Origin: JAVBMU01 sp031551755
GTDB lineage: Bacteria > Actinomycetota > Actinomycetes > Actinomycetales > Cellulomonadaceae
Reading direction: 5' to 3'
Assembly: GCA_031551755.1 (NCBI GenBank)
Contig: JAVBNE010000033.1
Span: 1 to 18,707, forward strand
Length of the DNA stretch: 18,707 bases
Both the position numbers and the translations under genes were made by a program. Within the stretch, counting starts at the first letter, position 1. Every line of letters starts with the position of its first letter. This document shows positions 14,783-18,707 of this stretch, piece by piece. The notes under the pieces are model-generated. The model had not been told where the DNA came from. It searched no databases and saw only the letters and a list, made by a program, of their open reading frames with translations.

Positions 14783-14834
14783 AATGCAACCTCCCCGCTG
14801 TTGAATTTGCGGTACTTCCGGGGCTTCTGACCGG

Positions 14835-15458
14835 CTATTCCGCAATCAGCGTCAGCATCACATGCCCGGACCACGCGGCGCATCCGGGCAGCAATCCGTC
14901 AAGCCGATCGAATCCCAAATAGGTACCCTGTGTGCTAAACAGATCTTCCGGAAGTGTTTGGCCGTTTGCTGCCCCGCTGTTATGGATCATTGCCGTTCCT
15001 TTTTTATAGTTCAGACTGACTGCCGAGGCCGCCGTGACGGATGAGTGGCTCCAGACCTCTTGGGGAACCGTATTCGCAGCGGCAATGACTGCGCTGACTT
15101 TGCCTTTTTCGCCGGGCAAAACCTGTTTGGGGAACTGCACCGATAACCGAACCTGCTGTGCGATGCCCTGGCCGGACGCATTCATATTGGCCGCGCTGTT
15201 ATTGTGATATCCGATATAAACGCTGTATTCATGTCCGGGCAAGAGCTCGATCTGGTTTACAAAGGGCCCTTCTTGCTCCTTCTCCGCAAGCCGGACAAAG
15301 TTTCTCTCGTCGCCGAAGACGGGATTGTCTGTAATTGAGTTCATGGTCGGATAGGCGGCCGGAAGCTCCATTGTAAAGGTTTTGCGTGCAGGCCCGAAGC
15401 CTCCGCCGCTTTCGGACGCTTCAGGTTTTTGCGATTCGTGAAAAGAAAAATTTGGCAT
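14835..15458 (-). CDS. HNNS-domain beta protein without signal peptide
   Basis: This encodes 207 residues from ATG 15458, with GGGAGG nine bases upstream. A short Ser/Gly-rich head precedes one long domain with landmark motifs in order: YPTMNSITDNPVFGDERNFV, GHEYSVYIGYHNNSAANMN, ASGQGIAQQVRLSVQFP, a VSAVIAAANTVPQEVW strand, and GTYLGFDRLDGLLPGCAAW-SGHV. I recall the same order (NSITDNP.xGDERNFV, YxHNNA, SGxGxA, NAxPxxVW, LGYDxLxGxxPGC) in uncharacterised surface proteins of Actinobacteria and Firmicutes, usually behind a signal peptide or in repeats. Here it stands alone with no export signal. Its neighbours are a HEPN-like/SEC-C protein gene (35 bp before) and an unknown gene (52 bp after). 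Role unknown. Confidence 0.8.
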   Translation of the reverse strand: MPNFSFHESQKPEASESGGGFGPARKTFTMELPAAYPTMNSITDNPVFGDERNFVRLAEKEQEGPFVNQIELLPGHEYSVYIGYHNNSAANMNASGQGIAQQVRLSVQFPKQVLPGEKGKVSAVIAAANTVPQEVWSHSSVTAASAVSLNYKKGTAMIHNSGAANGQTLPEDLFSTQGTYLGFDRLDGLLPGCAAWSGHVMLTLIAE

Positions 15459-15493
15459 ATCATGAAACCTCCCGAATTTTATAAGGCACTGCC

Positions 15494-16642
15494 TCACAGC
15501 TTGCTTTGATATACAAGATGTTGGTTGCCGCAGCAGTCTACAAATTTTTTGCCGCTGCCGCAAAAGCAGCTTGCGTTCTGTATTTTGAGACGAAGATTAT
15601 TTAACTCCGCATCATTGTAACGATACATATCATAGGCGTTCATATCTCCGAACATAAGCATGGCCGGATTCTCTTCCAGGTACTTCAGGTTCTGTTCGCG
15701 GGTATATACTTGAGCCTGCTGTTTGACAGGCGGCAGCTTTGCCGGCGCCGGGGCCTGATTCTTGATGGCTTCCAAACGCCGCTTGGCAGACTGTACCGCC
15801 GCGTCCAAGTCCACCCAGTCTCGCTGATCCGGTTTTTGCGGTGCGGGGGGCGGCTGTATCGCTTGCGGTTTGTTCACCTGCGGCTCAAATCGTGGCCTCA
15901 GATTGTTTGGGGGCGGCTGTATCGCTTGCGGCTTGTTCACCTGCGGCTCAACTCGTGACCTCAGATTGTTCGGGGGCGGCTGTACCGCTTGCGGCTTATT
16001 CACCCGCTGCTCAATTCGCCGCCGCAGATCATCCAGGGCAGCGTCACCGAGCGAGGGCAATTGATCCGGCGAATACCCCTCGTCATGCAAATACCGGACA
16101 CGCACGCTTTCTATATACGCAATATTCTGCTGGCGGGTATATCCCGAAGATTGCGGCTTCACTGGCTTGGGGGGCTGCGAGGGACGGCTTATTGCCGGTA
16201 TCGCAGATGGCTTTGGCTGCGGTTTTGCGGCGGGCGGCCCGCTTTCCGTTATGCTGACTGCAAGCTGCAAAAAGCGATCCATGCAGTCCATCATCATTTC
16301 CGCCGCACCTTTGGTTACAGAAACATCGTTCTCATGGGTACCCCGGTTGCGGCATTTTCGCACATAATGCAAATCGTCTACCATCTGGCTATTGGCCTGA
16401 ATAATACCGGCTTCCACTATGGCTGTGATCTGGTCAAGCTGTCTTTTTGACGGCTTGCCGTCTTTGTCCACGGGCGTTATCCCGCGTTTCTTGCAGATCA
16501 ATTGGGATGCCCAATCGATCACATCGCCAATGGTGCTGGCGCACAAATCATAGTTGGCTTGATCCAGCAAAGCTTGTGCGCTTTTGCAGTTCTTATGGAT
16601 TTTTTTGTATTGCGGTTTGCCTTCTAAATAATGAAAGCTCAT
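15494..16642 (-). CDS. DUF4145/HEPN-like protein with proline-rich repeats and C-terminal SEC-C motif
   Basis: This encodes 382 residues from ATG 16642 (GGAGAGATGTGCA upstream). Residues 1-130 are helical and end in LHYVRKCRNRGTHEND, like DUF4145 domains; R98-x4-H103 fits the Rx4-6H motif of HEPN ribonucleases. A Pro/Lys linker (about 134-166) leads to a 45-residue module (YTRQQNIAYIES...DDLRRRIEQ, 168-212). Three copies of a 21-residue repeat (NKPQAxQPPPNNLRxRxEPQV) follow up to about 265, then a charged coil, and a second copy of the module (YTREQNLKYLEE...NNLRLKIQ, 313-355). A SEC-C motif closes the fold: CFCGSGKKFVDCC, zinc ligands C359, C361, C370 and C371. SEC-C usually mediates protein or ribosome-linked contacts (as in SecA). 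Such a mix of HEPN-like helices with SEC-C suggests RNA or stress-related activity; that is inference. No signal peptide, so cytoplasmic. Confidence 0.82.
   Translation of the reverse strand: MSFHYLEGKPQYKKIHKNCKSAQALLDQANYDLCASTIGDVIDWASQLICKKRGITPVDKDGKPSKRQLDQITAIVEAGIIQANSQMVDDLHYVRKCRNRGTHENDVSVTKGAAEMMMDCMDRFLQLAVSITESGPPAAKPQPKPSAIPAISRPSQPPKPVKPQSSGYTRQQNIAYIESVRVRYLHDEGYSPDQLPSLGDAALDDLRRRIEQRVNKPQAVQPPPNNLRSRVEPQVNKPQAIQPPPNNLRPRFEPQVNKPQAIQPPPAPQKPDQRDWVDLDAAVQSAKRRLEAIKNQAPAPAKLPPVKQQAQVYTREQNLKYLEENPAMLMFGDMNAYDMYRYNDAELNNLRLKIQNASCFCGSGKKFVDCCGNQHLVYQSKL
15845..16027 (-). repeat. 63-bp in-frame tandem repeats (about three copies)
   Basis: The segment cggctgtatcgcttgcgg recurs at 15851, 15914 and (with one change) 15977, a period of 63 bp. 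This encodes the 21-residue proline-rich repeat of the SEC-C protein. The first two copies are nearly identical and the third diverges towards its end, suggesting recent expansion by slippage or unequal crossing-over. Copy number could vary between strains. Confidence 0.85.
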
Positions 16643-16689
16643 TGCACATCTCTCCAGTGGTTTTGATATTTCCCGCCGCTGTACTACTT

Positions 16690-17436
16690 CTAAAAAGGCT
16701 GTTTGCCCTCGACCTTACTGGTCGGAGCCAAAATCCTATAGGATTTCCCACCATCGTGCGAAGAAAAAGAAGGCTGCGCGCTCATGACTTCGCCAATCAA
16801 TCGCCAGATTGCCACGCTTTCCTCCATTGTCCAAGCGCGCTCTCCCTGCTCTGCGGTGAAAAATTTTATATACCCCAATTTTAACGGCGCCAGTTCAAGT
16901 CTCCAAGACTGGGTTAGGTAATCCTCATAATAAAATGGTGCGTCAGTTGTGCGGTATGCAATCTCATGGCGACTGCAATCAACAGTATAAATATCCCGGC
17001 AGTTCACTTCAACAAACTGTTTGAAAGCGCTGTACTTTGCGCTGCCCTTGATATTTGCCATGGCCTGGCGGACACGCTTCTCATATTGCTCCGATTCAAA
17101 GTCCTGCTTCGCTTTTTCATCCCGCTCCTTGCGCTTTTGGCTGGGGCTCTTGCCGTTTTGTTTGTCGTGAGATATTTTTGCGATCACGATTGCCAACACC
17201 AAGCCCAGGATCAGCACCACAAAAAAGTTTGCCCAATAGCCGGTGATATCCCAAAAGAACGGCAAAAAGATGCCTTTTACCCACAGCGCACCGGCCAGAA
17301 GGAACGCCGCGCCAAACCAAGCAGTACTAAAAAGGAGCACTCCTCCGTCCAATATCTCTCCGTCTATAATAAAACTAATGGTCGCAGCTTCACAGAGTAA
17401 GCCCAGAATGAGAAGCGCCCAAAACAAGATCTCCAT
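16690..17436 (-). CDS. Three-helix membrane protein with cytoplasmic C-terminal domain
   Basis: This encodes 248 residues from ATG 17436, with AGGAGGGG close upstream. Transmembrane helices are expected at about 2-20, 32-52 and 66-88. A highly charged Lys/Glu-rich coil (QKRKERDEKAKQDFESEQYEKR, about 100-125) connects them to a C-terminal domain of about 120 residues (SAFKQFVEVNCRDIYTVDC, then RHEIAYRTTDAPFYYEDYL, then WTMEESVAIWRLIGEVM). The gene begins 10 bp after the preceding gene, so the two are co-transcribed. No family is recognised; the layout is that of a membrane-tethered cytoplasmic domain, comparable to scaffold or regulatory subunits. Confidence 0.78.
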   Translation of the reverse strand: MEILFWALLILGLLCEAATISFIIDGEILDGGVLLFSTAWFGAAFLLAGALWVKGIFLPFFWDITGYWANFFVVLILGLVLAIVIAKISHDKQNGKSPSQKRKERDEKAKQDFESEQYEKRVRQAMANIKGSAKYSAFKQFVEVNCRDIYTVDCSRHEIAYRTTDAPFYYEDYLTQSWRLELAPLKLGYIKFFTAEQGERAWTMEESVAIWRLIGEVMSAQPSFSSHDGGKSYRILAPTSKVEGKQPF

Positions 17437-17446
17437 GCCACCCCTC

Positions 17447-17911
17447 CTAAACCCTGATACTTGCCGAAATGAACCGAATCACAAAATAGGAAACAAGCGC
17501 TATCGATACAACCGTGAAAAAAGTTGCCGGATGCATTTGTTTCGATGTGTCAAGCATACTCGATACGATTGTCAGCCCTACCGCCGTGATCGGATAACGA
17601 ACCATATCGTTTGTAAACCTTCCATATTTCCACAAGGCGTCTCCCAGCCCTTTTATGTATCCGGTGCTGAACAAAAGCCAAACGAACAGATAAATAGCGG
17701 CCGTGTACATTTGTATATAGGGCTGCGCTTCATGGAGCGCCCCGCGGGCGGAGGGCATCCACAACGGCAGCGCAACGAAGGTGATGTAAAACATGACCCG
17801 TATCACGGAAGACGCGGCCACAAACGCAAGCCACAGGCTGATTACGCCGAAGACGACCCGAAGGGTCCACGCTTTGGGGGTGTTGCAAAAGTCCTTGCTT
17901 TGTATAAACAC
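17447..17911 (-). CDS. Four-helix membrane protein
   Basis: This encodes 154 residues. GTG 17911 is taken as the start because AAGGAG lies eight bases before it and the preceding gene stops at 17916, 4 bp upstream; earlier in-frame starts would run well inside that gene. Four hydrophobic helices (LRVVFGVISLWLAFVAAS; VMFYITFVALPLW; AIYLFVWLLFSTGY; FFTVVSIALVSYFVIRF) leave only short loops. It has no catalytic motif. The coupling with the LemA-like gene suggests the two proteins form a membrane assembly; that is inference from spacing. Confidence 0.75.
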   Translation of the reverse strand: MFIQSKDFCNTPKAWTLRVVFGVISLWLAFVAASSVIRVMFYITFVALPLWMPSARGALHEAQPYIQMYTAAIYLFVWLLFSTGYIKGLGDALWKYGRFTNDMVRYPITAVGLTIVSSMLDTSKQMHPATFFTVVSIALVSYFVIRFISASIRV

Positions 17912-17915
17912 CGTT

Positions 17916-18560
17916 TCAGCTCCTTCCCCCATACAGCCCGGAATGATAAGTTGCGTTGGTTTCTTTATCACTGATTAGTTGCTTCATTTTTTGAAGAGCC
18001 ATATTTCCGGTTGCCACAACATTACCGTTGATAATCGCTTCCAGCTTGTCATCGGGAAAATCTTTGGCGATGAGGATTGCACGCAGGGTAGCGGTGCGCC
18101 ATTTTTCAAAGACCGTAATTTTGTCGGCGAGCTGTTCCTGATAGTTTTGAAACCCTTGCCGCCGCGATACGATGAGTTCCGCCAATCGGTCATAAGAAAT
18201 GCCGAGACCGCGCAAATCCGGATAGCTTTCTCTCAAGAACATAGGCATATTGCTGTTTTGAATATTCATATATCTTGCCGTTATCACATCGGTCATAACG
18301 GTGGTGATGCGTTCCGCTTCGGTGGCTTCCAAATTCCCCATCTCTTTCAGAATTAAGTCGCTGGAGAACAAATAGTTCTGACACTTTATGTACAATGCAT
18401 TCAGTTCAGCCTCCATAGCCCGGCCTTCATGCAAGCGGGTACGGATAATGATGCGTGCGATTCCGACACAGGCAGCGATCACGAGAACAAGGATAAGCAC
18501 AATCAGAAGCGGCCAGAACACCTTTCCGATTTCAGCCATCGGATTTAGCGTATCATTCAT
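17916..18560 (-). CDS. LemA-like membrane protein
   Basis: This encodes 214 residues from ATG 18560; GGGAGG lies eight bases upstream, and the start overlaps the stop of the preceding gene. One transmembrane helix (about 14-38) near the N-terminus is followed by a long, all-helical domain. Its centre, SYPDLRGLGISYDRLAELIV, and the later KWRTATLRAILIAKDFPDDKL match the order of LemA landmarks (YPDLKxxxxFxxLxxEL, then YNxxVxxYNxxxxxFP), although the Glu-Asn pairs of classical LemA are altered. LemA proteins are membrane-associated four-helix bundles of unclear biochemical role. Downstream genes with short gaps encode two further membrane proteins, so this may be the core of a membrane complex. 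Confidence 0.65.
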   Translation of the reverse strand: MNDTLNPMAEIGKVFWPLLIVLILVLVIAACVGIARIIIRTRLHEGRAMEAELNALYIKCQNYLFSSDLILKEMGNLEATEAERITTVMTDVITARYMNIQNSNMPMFLRESYPDLRGLGISYDRLAELIVSRRQGFQNYQEQLADKITVFEKWRTATLRAILIAKDFPDDKLEAIINGNVVATGNMALQKMKQLISDKETNATYHSGLYGGRS

Positions 18561-18707
18561 CAGCCAATCCTCCCTCTTCCGGCCAGTCGGGCCACCAACT
18601 GTGGCTCTCCGGCCTGCTGTGTCCAAAAGGCTCACCCTCTTTATATACATTGACAGGTTCCTGAGCGATACCGTCAATCAGAGTGCCTTCAAAGCGGTGC
18701 GGCGCAA
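18553..18707 (-). CDS. C-terminal fragment of an unknown protein (start outside window)
   Basis: The final 50 residues of an upstream gene: APHRFEGTLIDGIAQEPVN..., KEGEPFGHSRPESHSWWPDWPEEGG and a stop at 18553-18555, overlapping the LemA-like start by 8 bp. The overlap indicates translational coupling. The segment is acidic and rich in Trp, Pro and Gly, typical of a disordered tail. Its EGxPFxxSRxESHS segment recurs as a remnant at 14095-14155. The rest of the protein is not visible, so no function is suggested. Confidence 0.6.
   Translation of the reverse strand, partial: APHRFEGTLIDGIAQEPVNVYKEGEPFGHSRPESHSWWPDWPEEGGLADE

Noticed and set aside
15841..16257. Plus-strand open frames over the 63-bp repeats
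   Set aside because: They mirror the repeats of the SEC-C protein gene on the other strand and have no start signals; the minus-strand frame shows recognisable domains.
1..18707. tRNA, rRNA, CRISPR, phage or transposase features
   Set aside because: No cloverleaf, rRNA segment, spaced short repeats, or integrase/transposase motifs were seen on either strand.

Overview
The window looks like a stretch of a low-to-mid G+C Gram-positive (Clostridia-like Firmicutes) chromosome. The grounds are strong GGAGG-type ribosome binding sites, GTG/TTG starts, very short intergenic gaps and many lipoproteins with lipobox cysteines. There are no outer-membrane genes, rRNA, tRNA, transposase or CRISPR. The species cannot be told from the sequence. 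Essentially every base is in or next to a gene; no gene-free stretch exceeds 300 bases.

Left block (1-6959, all minus strand): nine closely spaced genes that read as one envelope operon. In transcription order they are a 58-aa zinc-ribbon protein, a 74-aa two-helix membrane protein, a membrane-anchored protein with a C-terminal zinc ribbon, a seven-repeat beta-propeller lipoprotein, two small related lipoproteins, a lipoprotein made of two tandem copies of one domain, a further lipoprotein, and a secreted class-3-lipase-like protein cut by the left edge.

Middle block (7183-10808, plus strand): a three-gene signalling operon. It encodes a multi-pass sensor whose kinase-like region has Thr where the phospho-accepting His should be, an intact three-helix histidine kinase, and a NarL/LuxR-type response regulator. 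Between the left block and this operon lies a striking symmetric divergent promoter. Two near-identical 19-bp sites in inverted orientation (7041-7059 and 7095-7113) each sit exactly 20 bp from a TATAAT box, one for each direction. The simplest reading is that one activator, probably the operon's own response regulator, drives both its operon and the envelope operon.

Right block (10907-18707, all minus strand): in transcription order, the tail of an unknown protein, a LemA-like single-helix membrane protein, a four-helix membrane protein, a three-helix membrane protein with a cytoplasmic domain, a protein joining a DUF4145/HEPN-like domain, 21-residue proline-rich repeats and a SEC-C zinc motif, a signal-less protein with an HNNS/SG.G.A domain, and an unrecognised 208-aa protein. 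Five lipoprotein genes follow. Two of these are diverged paralogs, one has almost no mature domain, and a 93-bp near-identical repeat plus shared signal-peptide DNA point to recombination shuffling secretion leaders and spacers among them. The gene neighbourhood with LemA-like, HEPN-like/SEC-C and HNNS-domain proteins is the best candidate for an undescribed system; its function cannot be read from the sequence.
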